A stretch of 64,000 bases of DNA from Symsagittifera roscoffensis (Eukaryota; Xenacoelomorpha; Acoela; Convolutidae): the NCBI RefSeq assembly GCF_963678635.1, contig NC_087062.1, forward strand, positions 76,064,349-76,128,348, read 5' to 3'. Shown piece by piece: positions 46,021 through 58,700 of this stretch. Position numbers and translations under genes: made by a program. The first letter of the stretch is position 1; each line of letters opens with the position of its first letter. A model generated the notes under the pieces. It ran no database searches and had not been told where the DNA came from. It saw only the letters and a program-made list of their open reading frames with translations.

Positions 46021-48518
46021 TTGTTTTTTTTCAGCATGTGCGCGATTGATTTTTTTTTTGGTAAAAGTTATTTGCCTGATCTTGTTTGTCTGCTCAATTT
46101 TTGTCGTCTAAGTTGCCTCATCACGGTTTTTGCTTGTGCTCTAAGCAACTTTTCTTGCATTTGCAAGTGATTGTTCATTCTAGTTTCACGGGGGGACTTG
46201 CAGGATTTTAAAACATATCCAACAAATCATTTTTTTCAGTTCAGTTGTTGTATGCTCAAATTTTGTTGGCTTAGTTGTCACATCATTGATTTTTTTTGTA
46301 CAGTAAGCAAATTTCCTTGTAGTTGCAAGTTTTGTTTTGTTGAATATGATTTCAGTTGGGACTTAAAACTTTTTAAAAAAATTTCAATTACCATTTTTTT
46401 CCGGCTCAACTTGTGTCTGCTCAAAGATTTGTCAGGCTTTGTTTTCTCTTCGTAAAATTTGTTCCGTTGCTAAATTAAATTCAAATACCTAGCATATTCG
46501 ACTAGAGTGAACTTCTATCGAGACATACAAAAATTTGAATTTAGATATTTATTAATTTCAACTTGTTTCATTTTTTGCTACTTATATTTTTATGCTTGTC
46601 TTGCATCGCAAGTGGTGCGAAGCTCTGTGTACCGGTGCTTCTGTACAGATCGTATGTTTATATCATAAATAAAATAAAATCAGATGTATTAACTTCGACA
46701 GACTGGGAATTCAGTATTCTCTTCTGAGACTTTAGATCTCTTTTCTTTAAAATTTTTTGGAGGCTTCGAAATTGAGATGACAGAGATTTGAGATGCTTCA
46801 AGAGAAATTGCCGTTTGTCCCAAAGTTTTTCAATCGGCTTCAGCTGCTGTGATTCCTCTAGTATTTAAAAAAAAGACTGCCAGAAAGGTTTGTATCGCTA
46901 GTGGTACGAGTCTACGCTAACTCTCCCCTCTCAGGCCTGTTTTACTACTTTGCATATGACTTAGGAACGCTGTAATAAATATAAATTTTCTAAAGTTGTG
47001 GAAAAATTATGAACCAATTTTGAAACAGATGTTGATACACGCATAACTTAGTTCAAATAATTAGTTCAAGTTGATCGAATTTGCTGGTAGCTGATGCTTA
47101 CTAAGTTGTGCCAGTCGGTCATATTTGGAAGTTTGACCTTGAGAGGAGCAAAAAACACTTGATTTCGGAGTGAAATTTAATTTTTCAAAATTTCGAATGG
47201 AACCTGTCATGCACGATTTTCTCGCGAGAACTGAAAATCAGAAAAAGAAGTTAGAACAATTTCAGAACAATTGAGTAACAATCGCGGGAAAGTTGCTAGA
47301 AAAATTGGTGGGAAATTGCTATTCGCAATTTCGAAAGCAATAATAACCTAGAGTAGAGCTGTCCCATCTGTGACAGAGACGAGAGCATTCCCTCGAGTTG
47401 GATTATTACGATTGGAATACTATTATTGACTGGACCAGAGTGAACCTTCGGTGGAAAGGTGGACAGCTAGAGTGTCCCAATGGTTCACGAGAACTTGCAG
47501 TCTAGAGTAAAAACTTGTTCTTGTTGTTAAAACTGACTGACATTAAACTCATATTAGTTACTTTATTAATTCTTGAGTTGTTTACCGACTTATTTACTTC
47601 CTGGTTCTTGAGCGTCCTACAATGTGAGTACTTAATTTAAATTCCTAGAGTGTGTTTTATAATTGTTATGTTGAGGTAAGGCGAAATTTAGGTTGATCCA
47701 TCTGAAATGGATCAAAGTTCCACTGTCTAATAAAAAGTAACTTAACGGATTGTTCCAACCCGGTTTTTAACGGCGTTCATGTATTTTGGGTATCTAGAGA
47801 CCTAAGTATGGGGACGTTTCTAATTCTAGAGTGGGGGGATATTTTAGTAGTAGCCTTTAAGCTGTAACGGGTCGTAGTCTCATGTCACAAGCGAACCGAA
47901 CTGGCTCCGACCGTTCTTGAAGTAGAAAAACACAAGAGATAGTGTCCCTGACCCTTGAGCCAGTGGTTATAGGGCCTATTTTTCTTAAGCCTCATGTGTG
48001 ACTGCAGTAGACGAATGTTACATAGTGTTTTATGGCGCTCCTGGGTGTTTACGACATCAAGACTACGGAGTCGAACCCACTTGAGACAGCTTCGGGCTGA
48101 ATGCCCATTCTAGAGTACCGGCGGTACGGTTCGACAGGAACGTGCAAACCTTCAGGTTGTACCGTGATAGCTTTTTAAGAAAACTCGAGAAAATTTCCTG
48201 GTACGCTCTCCGAACGAGGCTTAGCTAACCGAGTAAAGGGGGGCAACTAGGGAGACAAAAACAAGAGCAAAAAGACAAAAAGCAAAACAAAAACCAAAAA
48301 AGAATAGAAAAAGGAACAAAAACCATAAAACGAAAAAAGACAGTGACTTTGACACCAGATTAGTTGGATCAAACCTTTATATTAATTAAATAGTATACCC
48401 ATACTGTTTTACAAGTTCGATCGTTTCGATCAACCTAGCAATTTAAACCAGTAAACTGAATAAAGTGCCCGAAGTGGGGCGTCGTCAAGGGTTTTCAGAT
48501 AGCTTGGAACTTAGCTGG

Positions 48519-48712
48519 ACCAATAGGAGACTTGACTGGAAGAGGTGACCAGCCGAGTGGGAAAGTGGTTCAGGGACACTTGAGCTGAACCAATAGGAGA
48601 CTTGACTGGAAGAAGTGACCAGCCGAGTGGGAAAGTGGTTCAGGGACACTTGAGCTGAACCAATAGGAGACTGGACTGGAACAGGTGACCAGTCGAGTGG
48701 GAAAGCAGCCAA
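48519..48712 (+). repeat. 70-bp tandem repeat, about 2.8 copies
   Basis: accaataggagact(t/g)gactg starts at 48519, 48589 and 48659 with few differences. It includes gtgaccag(c/t)cgagtgggaa. Confidence 0.9.
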
Positions 48713-49140
48713 GAAGGATTTGGCAATTCTCGAGTTCTCAAGTTGGGCAGAACGGGTATCGTTAGAATCCACATTACATTATAGGAGATAAGTGTAAAAT
48801 TGGATAAGCGAACTCCCCCAGTTTTGAGGAACGTTTTTACTTGAGCAGGCCTGGAAACAGGTCTACGGTTTTCTCTTGAGAGGTTTAGCACCCGGCGCTT
48901 AAAATAATTTTTAGGCTTAAGAAGGGTGGCTAGAAAGGGGGGAGGTTAGAAGGGGGACTGGTTAAGTTAGAGGTTGGCGGTTGTAAATTGTAAAAAGGGG
49001 GAAATTAGAGTAACTAATTAGTCGACATCGTTGACTTAGTTACATTAGAAATTAACACGCGTTGGTAATATTAGGTGGAGATCCAAAATTCAACTCGAGT
49101 TAAGACTGGTACGCTGGTTGGTTTGGTAGGGGGGACCGGA

Positions 49141-49146
49141 TATAAA
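49141..49146 (+). promoter_or_regulatory. Candidate TATA box in the Gypsy leader/LTR
   Basis: TATAAA in the context ccggatataaacagc. A short palindrome (accccacaag...cactagtggggg) follows about 20 bp downstream. It is only a motif match. Confidence 0.3.
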
Positions 49147-49532
49147 CAGCTTTTGTGATACCCCACAAGATCACTAGTGGGGGGAGGAAAACGCGTGGCA
49201 ATTAGGTACCAGACATTTTTTCGACGAAAGGTAGACATTGGTCACCTTTGAATTTCAGGTGGGCTCATTTTTCTGTTTTTAATATTTTTTCTTACTTAGA
49301 TTTTTGTTGCATTTTAGTGAGGATTTGTGTTTGGTTTTATACGAACAGGTGATCACAAGATACCTGCGCACCTACATTGAAATAGAAACAACCAAAAAAA
49401 AGAGGGGGGTCAGCATTTGGCTTTTAAGAAGAGGTTTTTGGGAAAATTTTACTAGAGCTTGAGTGGTGGTACAAGGTACGGTGATTCAAGAAGACCCTAC
49501 AACGAGGAAGACACTCCGTGACGAGTCTTGGG

Positions 49533-50290
49533 ACAGTACCGAAGAAGTCTTGGGACAGAGCAGTCTTGGGACAGTGGTCTTGGGACAGGGTCTTGGGACA
49601 GTGGTCTTGGGACAGGGTCTTGGGACAGTGGTCTTGGGACAGGGTCTTGGGACAGTGGTCTTGGGACAGTGGTCTTGGGACAGTGGTCTTGGGACAGGGT
49701 CTTGGGACAGTGGTCTTGGGACGGGGTCTTGGGACAGTGGTCTTGGGACAAGGGTCTTGGGACAGGGTCTTGGGACAGGGTCTTGGGACAGTGGTCTTGG
49801 GACAGGGTCTTGGGACAGGGTCTTGGGACAGTGGTCTTGGGACAGGGTCTTGGGACAGTGGTCTTGGGACAGGGTCTTGGGACAGTGGTCTTGGGACACT
49901 AGTCTTGGGACACGAGCCTTGGGACACTGGTCTTGGGACACTGGTCTTGGGACAGTAGTCTTGGGACACTAGCCTTGGGACAGTAGTCTTGGGACACCAG
50001 CCTTGGGACACTGGTCTTGGGACACTACCCTTGGGACACTAGTCTTGGGACAGTAGTCTTGGGACACTAGCCTTGGGACACTAGTCTTGGGACAGTAGTC
50101 TTGGGACACTAGCCTTGGGACACTAGTCTTGGGACACTAGCCTTGGGACACTGGTCTTGGGACACTACCCTTGGGACACTAGTCTTGGGACAGTAGTCTT
50201 GGGACAGTAGTCTTGGGACAGTAGTCTTGGTACAAGGGTCTTAGGACACTAGCGGAGAGTACTGTGATAGTGACGAATAGTCTTGGGACG
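49533..50290 (+). repeat. Minisatellite of about 14 bp (tcttgggacagtgg), roughly 50 copies
   Basis: Units alternate among tcttgggacagtgg, tcttgggacaggg, tcttgggacactag and ccttgggacactag, 13 to 15 bp long. Types are spatially ordered: 'cagtgg/caggg' units lie in the left half and 'cactag' units in the right half, which suggests stepwise local amplification. Long open frames on both strands here are artefacts of the repeat. Confidence 0.95.
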
Positions 50291-50529
50291 GTATAGAAAT
50301 TGAAGTCAAATTACAACAAGTGCGTTTTAAGACAGAATAAGACAAATCGAAATAGGTAGGGTTGAGACCAAATTAAGGAAAATTTTTCGGAGGTTTAAGA
50401 AAGAGAATTGGATAAGGTTTTTAACACGTTGTACAGAGTTTGTTACCACAAAAAATATTTTTTTTTACCCTTAGAATAGAATCGTGTATATAATAAAATT
50501 GTAAATAGAAGCAGTTGTAAATAGAAATA

Positions 50530-52710
50530 ATGAGGCGGAGTAGGGTACCGGTGCTCGAAAAAAGGTCAAGTGGATCAAACACGAAATATAATTCATCGCT
50601 GCGCGGAACGACATCAACGGGCCCAAAGATAACGAAGACGAACTTTTCAGTTAACATGGTCAGCACAAGGAGTACAGCGGAGAACAGGGCGAAAGAGGGC
50701 ACGGAAGGGGAGCGAGTAGAACCCACCATCGAGATTGATCTAGAGACACCCGATCAAAGTGTGGATGAAACAAGGAAGATGGCGACAGAGTCAACTCCAA
50801 TGCCCAATGCAGAGGAACCGAACCAGAAACCCATAGAGTTCTCACCGATAGATGACGCGGAAGATGCAATAGGCAACACCGAAGAAACGGTGAAAGAAGA
50901 CTCTCAAGTAAAGAGGACATCTTTTACGGAAAAATTGGGAATAATGTTCGGAATAAAAACAAAAGAAAACGTGACTGAAGAACCAAAAGCAGAAAGAGCA
51001 CGAACATTTGGGACAGTGAGCACGAAGACCTCAGAAGCCAATCCAAGAGAGGAACAAGCTAAAGCAGAGGCTACGGCCGAAGAGAGACCGACAGCTGACC
51101 ATGAAGAGACTACCATTGAGCTGGGTGACTTGTTGGCGAAATTAAATCAGATTGACAAAAGACTTAAGCACAGTGAAGAAGACAGAGAGGTGATAAAAAA
51201 GGAGATAAGATACAACAAGCACGAGTATCTAGACAGTTATTTTAACCTAGCTAAGGCGACAGATGAGAGACTCAAGGAAATGTCAGATAAGGTAGAAGCC
51301 ACCAATGAAGAACGAGAAAAGAACATCAAAACAGACATGCAACAGTTGAAGAACCGATATGATGATGTCAACAGCCAATTAGGGAGCCTGGAAAGGAGAA
51401 TGGACACAATGAGCAAGAGTCAAGCCGAGAGTTCGTGTGCAATACAGGCGAAGTTGGATGCAATCTTGAGAGGTTCTACTCCACAAGAAAGACCGGCAGC
51501 GGATCGTACGCAAGGCACCAGAGTCGACTTTGTAGAACCACAAAGGAACAAACGGCAATCGACACCGTTGCCCTTAACCAGGGATGCGATAAGCATAGCA
51601 CCAACAGCTGCGAAAACAATAATGAAGAATGGAACGTCGAATACAACGACTGCTCTGGGAGATTCAACAGCTAACAGCAACACAGGACCGGATGCTATGA
51701 CATGGGCCAGTACTTGGGAGATGATGAACAGGACTCTAGAGGCCTTCGCGAAGAGGAACACTGACTCGAGCGACAGGAGAGAGGGAAAATCAAGAAAGAC
51801 ATTCAAGAAGCCAAAAGAATTCAAAGACGACTCCGATGGATGCATTGACACTTGGGTGGAAGTGATGAGATTACATCTAGAACAAGATAACTTGAGTGAC
51901 GAAAGACAAGCATGTACAGCCATACTGAGCAACTTGGAAGGAACGGCATTAAAATGCGTGGTCGCAAAGAAGGAGGAAGAACGCGACACCGCGGACAAGA
52001 TCTTCGAGATATTGCTGAATCGATTCGGGTCAGGCATGAAGGGTCACCAAGCGATGATGCGATTTGAAAAGAGAAGGCAGAGGGACGACGAGTCAATAGA
52101 TCGGTTCCTAGATGACCTCGAGAGCTTGAGAAGGAGGAGTGACCCAGAGGAGTCGACAAATAGACGGAACTTTAGCATTGCCTCGAAGTTCATCGATGGG
52201 GTGAAAAGTGATGACTTAAGGACAATGTTAGCAACATACTACACATTGTCGAAGGACAGCGCACCCACCCCAGAGGAAATGAGACAGAAATCAAGAGAAT
52301 ACATGCTGATGAAACCGAAGAAGTACTCATATTCTGAAAACAGGAACACGCAAGGGGGAAGCCAACCCCAGAGGTCATCATGGTACAAACCTAGAGATGA
52401 TATGGACAAGCGCAGATCATGCGCGAACTGCGGGTCAGCGGATCATCATGTGGCTGACTGCACAACGTACAAACAAGGCATGAAGAGCCTAGGTTATGCA
52501 CCGGATGAAGAGGATATGAGCCAGATGGAGGAACACGAGTACTATAATGGCTTAATCATCAAGATAGGCGCCAGATGCTTCTTCTGTAACCAGGAGGGGC
52601 ACTTCAGAATGGATTGTCCCTTGTTCTGGGAAGCGGTCAAGGACCAAAATCACCCCAAACATAAGTTGGCATTAGCGGCGGTGCAGAATCAGCGGAACAG
52701 GCAAAACTAG
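50530..52710 (+). CDS. gag: Gag polyprotein of the giant Gypsy element
   Basis: The ORF has 726 codons and encodes the structural protein that would form the particle and bind RNA. Residues of about 30-190 are acidic and low in complexity. About 199-300 is a strong coiled coil. About 440-570 is a retrotransposon Gag capsid-type domain (WVEVMRLHLEQDNLSDERQA, and later SIDRFLDDLESLRRRSDPEE). Two CX2CX4HX4C zinc knuckles sit at about 631-644 (CANCGSADHHVADC) and 683-696 (CFFCNQEGHFRMDC). An ATG at 50656 (MVSTRSTAENR), just after an acceptor-like acttttcag, is an alternative start. The ORF ends in a single TAG that is in frame with pol. Confidence 0.88.
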   Translation: MRRSRVPVLEKRSSGSNTKYNSSLRGTTSTGPKITKTNFSVNMVSTRSTAENRAKEGTEGERVEPTIEIDLETPDQSVDETRKMATESTPMPNAEEPNQKPIEFSPIDDAEDAIGNTEETVKEDSQVKRTSFTEKLGIMFGIKTKENVTEEPKAERARTFGTVSTKTSEANPREEQAKAEATAEERPTADHEETTIELGDLLAKLNQIDKRLKHSEEDREVIKKEIRYNKHEYLDSYFNLAKATDERLKEMSDKVEATNEEREKNIKTDMQQLKNRYDDVNSQLGSLERRMDTMSKSQAESSCAIQAKLDAILRGSTPQERPAADRTQGTRVDFVEPQRNKRQSTPLPLTRDAISIAPTAAKTIMKNGTSNTTTALGDSTANSNTGPDAMTWASTWEMMNRTLEAFAKRNTDSSDRREGKSRKTFKKPKEFKDDSDGCIDTWVEVMRLHLEQDNLSDERQACTAILSNLEGTALKCVVAKKEEERDTADKIFEILLNRFGSGMKGHQAMMRFEKRRQRDDESIDRFLDDLESLRRRSDPEESTNRRNFSIASKFIDGVKSDDLRTMLATYYTLSKDSAPTPEEMRQKSREYMLMKPKKYSYSENRNTQGGSQPQRSSWYKPRDDMDKRRSCANCGSADHHVADCTTYKQGMKSLGYAPDEEDMSQMEEHEYYNGLIIKIGARCFFCNQEGHFRMDCPLFWEAVKDQNHPKHKLALAAVQNQRNRQN

Positions 52711-55700
52711 TTTGAATCTAGGAACTTGGGGGCACCAAACACCGAATTGCCGACGAAGACAGTGAAAGCTGTTACACATGTTAGCGGTGCGTTAGAGTCC
52801 GCGGCCGGAAGCTCTCTAGAGATAAATTATGAGAAAGCGGCGACGGAAGCAATTGCCAAAGTGAAACAAGATCTGGCTGCGAAAGAAATAGAGCAACGAC
52901 TAAAGTTGGAGATCGAAAGACAGAATTTTAACGAAGCATTAACCGGATCGAACTCAATACCAGAGGCTAGAACGGGCTCAATGAAGACCGGGAATTGTAA
53001 CACAGTGAAAATGGTGACAGGTAAACCTTTTGGAATATCGAAAATCGGAGCAAGAATAATGTCGATAATAACAGTGGGCGGACACGAGGTAACCAGAAAC
53101 TTGAGCGAGCCGAGCGACCAGACGATAATGCACATTGACGTGTATGCAGACTACTTGAGTGGAATAAGTCCACAAACGACTTCTAGAGCGCTCAGGGCAC
53201 TACTCACGAGAGGGGGCAGCAAGTCAGTACGTGTTGATAGTAGGTACACTGAAGCTTATGGTCCACACGAGGTCATGCTAAATATAGATGGAATCAACAT
53301 CTATACCAAGACGATGATAACATGCGACGAAGACCTAATTGGACAAATCTACATAGGGAAAGAAGAATTGAAAGTAAGATCGATTGGACACTGTGCTATG
53401 CTCGAAGAAGATGCAATGCACATCGGGACGGAAGCAGACGTGACAGGGCACGTGCTAGACATAAATGGCAAAAAGACTCAGTTACGTGGGTTACTTGACA
53501 CGGGAGCAGTCTTGAGCGTCATACCAATCGAAACATGGGAAAAGATGGGCTTTGACAAAGGTGACTTGATAGACTCGAGAATACGGCTGTCAGCTGCAAA
53601 CAAAGGGGCCCTTCGGGTGTTGGGCAGGACGCCGATAATAGCCCTCAATTTGGGGGAACGTAACCTGTGGATGAGCTTCATCGTGGTAGAAAACCTAGAT
53701 GAATCTGACCAATTCATTTTGGGCAGAGACTTCATCAGGAATTTCGACGTAACGATAGATCTAAATAATGCAATGTTCAGGATACGGAACCCGGATAGGA
53801 GGTACGCAATCAAACCGGTAAATTTAATAATGGCAAATGAGAACAAAGCACCGGTATTCTTGAGTAGGAGAGTGAGGTTAAAAGCTAATGAAGCGGCAAT
53901 CGTAAGCTTGAGGATGAAAAATTATAATGAACTAAGTGACAACAAGCAAGTGTGTATAGTTCCGAATCCCAATAGTCAAACCGCTGCTGTTTTAGGAAGA
54001 TCATTTTCGATAACGAAGAGCGGCCTCTGCGTCAGTGTCTTGTTGAATACCCTTGATATACCGATCACGATACAGAGAGGGAGGAAGCTGGGATATGCTT
54101 TACCAGTTAAAACTCGATACGAAACAATTGAAAACTCAAAACAAAATGAAGTTGTTGATTGTCCTAATCACAGGGACAAAATTTGTATCTTGAGACGATT
54201 GCAGAGAATAAAAGATTCTTCAAGTCTTATCAAATCACTTAAGTCAGAAACGGACGATGGGCTTTCGAGCTGTTCGAACTTTCCAGAGCGACCCACGCTA
54301 GATGAAATGCAAACTGATAAACCGGTTCTGCCGGAGATTGAACATTTAAGGGGCAAACTGAAAGATGAACAGCTCGAAGCTATCAAGGACGTACTAGAGC
54401 GGAACGAGGAGGTTTTTTCAAGGCATAAGGCGAATATCGGGTGTTGTAATTTTGTTGAACATGAAATAGAACTTGAGGAAAACGCGGTGCCACACAGGGA
54501 GGGGGCGAGGCGCATGACCCCACACAAATCGGACGCGTGTAGAAAAGAAATCGAAACGTTACTAGAGTATGACATGATAGAACCATCCAAGTCACCGTGG
54601 GCGTGTGGAGTAGTGATGGCCAAAAAGAAAGGCGACCAGTTAAGGTTTTGTTGTGACTTTCGATACCTGAACTCCGTCACGGTGAAGGATGCCTATCCCA
54701 TACCTAGAATTGATGAGAGCCTCTCGAAGTTAGGTGATGCGAAATTTTTTACGACTCTTGATTTAGGCTCGGCCTTTTGGCAGGTACCATTAAGGAAGCA
54801 AGACAGGGACAAGACAGGGTTCGCCTGCGAGTTGGGTCTGTTTCAATGGAAACGGATGCCGTTTGGACTCTGCAATGCAACAGCCACGTTTCAGCGGCTG
54901 ATGGCACACGCGTTGACAGGCGTGACGAAGAAGTACGGCAACCTGGTAATGTGCTATGTGGACGACGTGGTAATAGCAACGCCAACACTAGAAGACCACA
55001 TCGAGAGGCTTGACGAGGTGTTCGCGTGCATGAAAAGATCGGGGCTGAAGTGTAAACCATCAAAGTGCGAGATACTCAAGGACTCGATTAAATACTTGGG
55101 CAGGATGGTAGATAAACACGGTATCAGACCTGACCCAGACGCCGTGGAAGCAGTCCTAACCTGGAAATCACCGAAGACGGAGCACCAGCTGATGAGCTTC
55201 CTGGGTTTCGCCAACTATTATAGAGAATTCATCAAGGGCTATGCGGACAAGGTATACCCGATGCAACAATTAATGAGACACAAGGGCAAGAAGTTCACGT
55301 GGAACAACGCGGCAGAAGAGTCATTCCAGAGAATAAAGAAAGAGCTGTGTGAGGCACCAGTACTGGGTATGCCGACTGAGAAGGGGATGTACGTGCTAGA
55401 CACGGATGCGTCAGTAGTCGCTATTTCTGGGATTCTCCATCAAGAACAAGAATGGAATGGGAAGACAGTCTTGAGACCAATAGCATACGGGAGCAAGGTC
55501 CTAAGTGACACAGAAATGAAGTACGGAGCACCGAAAGCAGAGATGTTTGCGGTGGTCACCTTTGTCGAAAAATACAGAGCATACTTAGGCAGTGAGCCCT
55601 TCAAGCTGCGAGTCGACAACCGAGCACTAAGCTGGCTGAAAACGTACTCAATGGACCAGAGCTATATTGGGAGGTGGATAGTTCGCTTGGATGGATACAA

Positions 55701-58700
55701 CATGATAATTGAGCACAGAACACGAGATAAACATCAAAATGCTGACAGCTTGAGTAAGAAGACGGAGTTCTACGAGAGGCAAGAACAAAGAGAGACGGAC
55801 AGACCTGAGATCAAAGACGGCTTCTCCTTCATGAACAAAGAAACGTACGACAGTCTTCCACTCACGAGATGGCTGGACAAATCAGGCAAACCGATTGAAG
55901 ATCATCCCGAATTGCCGATAGAGCCTCTTGAAAAGACCATCTTGAAGAAAAGCAGAGGAATTCCGATAGGAATAATGCTCAAGTCCAAGATCGTGAGGGA
56001 AACACTTAAGGCAAAAGGTTATGATCTCATCCAGGTAGAGGAGGGAACGGTCCGAATAGATGAAGACTTAATGAGGTTGCTTGAGAAACTATCAGATGAC
56101 AAGCCCGTGATCCAAGGGAAAGGTCAGGAGGCACCGGAACTAACCATACTTCGGAGAGAAGAAACAGTGAACAATACTGACGTCTCAAAAGGAAGCATCA
56201 CTGATAGCAGGGAAGTTGTGCGATCACTAGTTGAAAAAATCCCCGAAAAAATTCTGGAACAGACAAAAGTCAAGGATAAGAAAGTAACATTCAGAGAAGA
56301 AGTTGAACACCTGGGACTAGATCAAGAGTCCGGGGAGTGGTCCAGATTCATGGAAAAAGACGAAACCGGAGAAGGGAAATTGTCCGGGGAGCGTGAAGAA
56401 TGGGATGAAGACTCGGATGAGAGCAGCGAAGACCAAGACAGTCTATGCATGATACTGGCGGAAGAGAAGATAAGACAGCACGACAGGGAATTACAGACGG
56501 ATCCATCTTCAGGGACGTACAATCTGGAAATACAAGAGGTACGAGGTGGTGAAGAGCTCGAGAAAATAGCAGTTTCAAGAAAACCACTAAGGGAACTATC
56601 GTGCAACTCAAACGTCAGAACGAATCTGGTACCAGAAGACGACATGAAAATCGTGAAAAGGATGATATGTGTGAAGCTGAGCGATGACATCCACAACCCT
56701 GGTGAAATGAATGGACAGATCATGGCGCTAAAGGAGCACGTTAAGGCGAGATACAGGCTGTCTGACCTAATAAGGGCCCAGAAGAATGACAAATTGACAA
56801 GTAACCTCTCCAAATGGATCCATTCGGGAGTCAAGGAGAAGGGGGAACTTGAGGAAGATAGCTACAAGATCTTGAGCCAGTTCTACAAAGAAAAGAGAGA
56901 TTTACTTTATCACACAGCTGAAGGGGTGGTAGCGTGCAAGAGAAGAGATGAGGAAAAAATATTACACAAACACAACCTCATCATACTACCACAATTGTAC
57001 CAAACGGAGGTGCTTTTCAGATCACACGACCAGATGGGCCACCAGGGGATAGATAAAGTACAACAAAGGATACTTCACAGGTTTGATTGGCCGGGAATGA
57101 GAAAAGCTTGCGAGAGATGGGTGAATGCCTGCCTAGCATGCCTTCAAGTAAAAGACCCAAGGAAGATGAAGTTTCCCCTCAAGTCTGTCGAGAGTTCGGA
57201 ATTCAATGAAGTGGTGCAGATAGACCATCAGAAAATCTGCATGACGGAGTCGGGTTATAACCAAATACTAGTTATAATAGATCACTTCACCAAGTTGGCG
57301 GAAGCGGTTCCGTGCCAGACAGCCTCGGCAGAGGAGACATGTGATCACCTGATAACGCATTGGATATCGCGGTATGGTTGTCCAATGACTTTCCAGTCGG
57401 ACAACGGCAAGGCTTTTGTGGGGGACTTGACAAAAGAATTGATGAAGAGATCACACATTGCTCAAGCGCACTCGACGACCTATCATCCACAGACCAATGG
57501 GTTGGTAGAGAGACAGAACAGGACACTGGTCAACATGCTCAGGGTGTACTGCTCGAGATACATGACGGACTGGGACAAATACCTGCCACAGGTAGTAGGA
57601 GCCTATAATAGTACTCAGCACTCAACGACGGGTATCAGTCCTTTCATGATGTTGACAGGCAGGGAAAGGGCAATGCCTATAACATTCTTCTACCCGGAGT
57701 ACGAGGGGAAGAGGACGTCACCTCAAGCATACGTGAAGGAAGCGATCAAAAGACAACAAGAGCTAAACGAGCTATGTCGGAGAAACACGGCGCAAGCGCA
57801 AATGAGGCAACGCAAGAAATATGACGAAAAGATACTAAGAGCAAAGCCATACGAAGTGGGCCAATACGTGTGGGTCTTCCAAAATGTCATACCGCCCAAG
57901 GGAACAAAGAAACTACTCAAGAAATGGAGAGGACCGTTCATGATTACGGAAGTACATCAACAAGGACGGTTCTATCGCTTGAGTACAGGGCGAGCAGCAC
58001 ATTACGAAAATCTGAAGCCTCATGTCCCGTCCCCGGAGGACTGGTGCCTACCAAAAGACATGGAAGGTCTTGAGTACCTGGTGGTGGAACCAGCGTGCGA
58101 GGTGAATGAGAAAGGCACTAGAGAGAAAAATGATGGTAATGAGAACTTGAGTTTGGACGACAACGAAAAGATAGAAGTGGAGTCGGATGCAGGTTCATTT
58201 GTAGAAGAAGACTGGAACGACCCAGAGCAAAACGAGGTACCGAAGTGGATGGAGCCGGATCGACCAACACCACCGGAAACCAGGACTGGCAATCGTAAAC
58301 GAACAGGTATGAGGTACAATAGGTACGGGGATGACTTCTTGACCGATAAGATACAGCCAGACAAGTTGGGCGATGAACTACTAAGCGCAGGCGAACTGGA
58401 AGCCGAAGAGGAATGGCAGGTCATTGACGATGGTGGACATTATCCGCAGGATGATTACTCGACGCCAGAATTGGAGACGGATCTCGAGCAGAGTGAAATA
58501 GAAAGGAGGGAGAACACGAACTTGAGGATTCTAGAGTGGATGCGTGATGTCAAAGACGAGAGCCGCGAAGGACAAAGCATTCAGCAAATCGATGTATCAG
58601 CAGCAAATTACATGAAGACAGAGGACCCTCTTTTCGGATGGACAGCAACAGACAGGCCACTGGACATCCCCAAGGACAATTCAGACCCGACTACATCGAC

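Larger units (their letters stand above)
38481..47339. other. Long intergenic region with dispersed repeats; no gene recognised
   Basis: I searched both strands and saw no exon with family resemblance. Composition is strongly T-rich on the + strand from about 40.6 to 46.6 kb. An ordered repeat copy spans about 40940-41470, a second about 45660-45930, and isolated modules lie near 43180, 44240, 45030, 46100, 46260 and 46600. A tRNA-like stretch lies at 45954-46020. Composition changes to GC-richer sequence near 47340, where the giant Gypsy-type element probably begins. Confidence 0.5.
47340..50529 (+). other. Leader / probable 5' LTR region of the giant Gypsy element
   Basis: There is no coding signal. 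It holds recurring ctagagt phrases, an AATAAA (48458-48463), three 70-bp tandem units, a TATAAA (49141-49146), the ctTGGGACAG minisatellite and a second AATAAA near 50487. I cannot place the LTR end or primer-binding site without the 3' LTR. Confidence 0.5.

Noticed and set aside
49424-50011. Long open frames on both strands (VPRPLSQD / WDSGLGTVVLGQ repeats)
   Set aside because: Caused by the stop-free tandem repeat of about 14 bp; open in several frames and both strands at once.
49533-50290. Regular short repeats that could suggest a CRISPR array
   Set aside because: Units are directly adjacent with no spacers, in a eukaryotic retroelement leader.
54168-54680. Antisense open frames of 100-250 codons within gag, pol and ORF3
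   Set aside because: They are shadows of the strongly coding + strand with its biased codon use; their translations have no domains.
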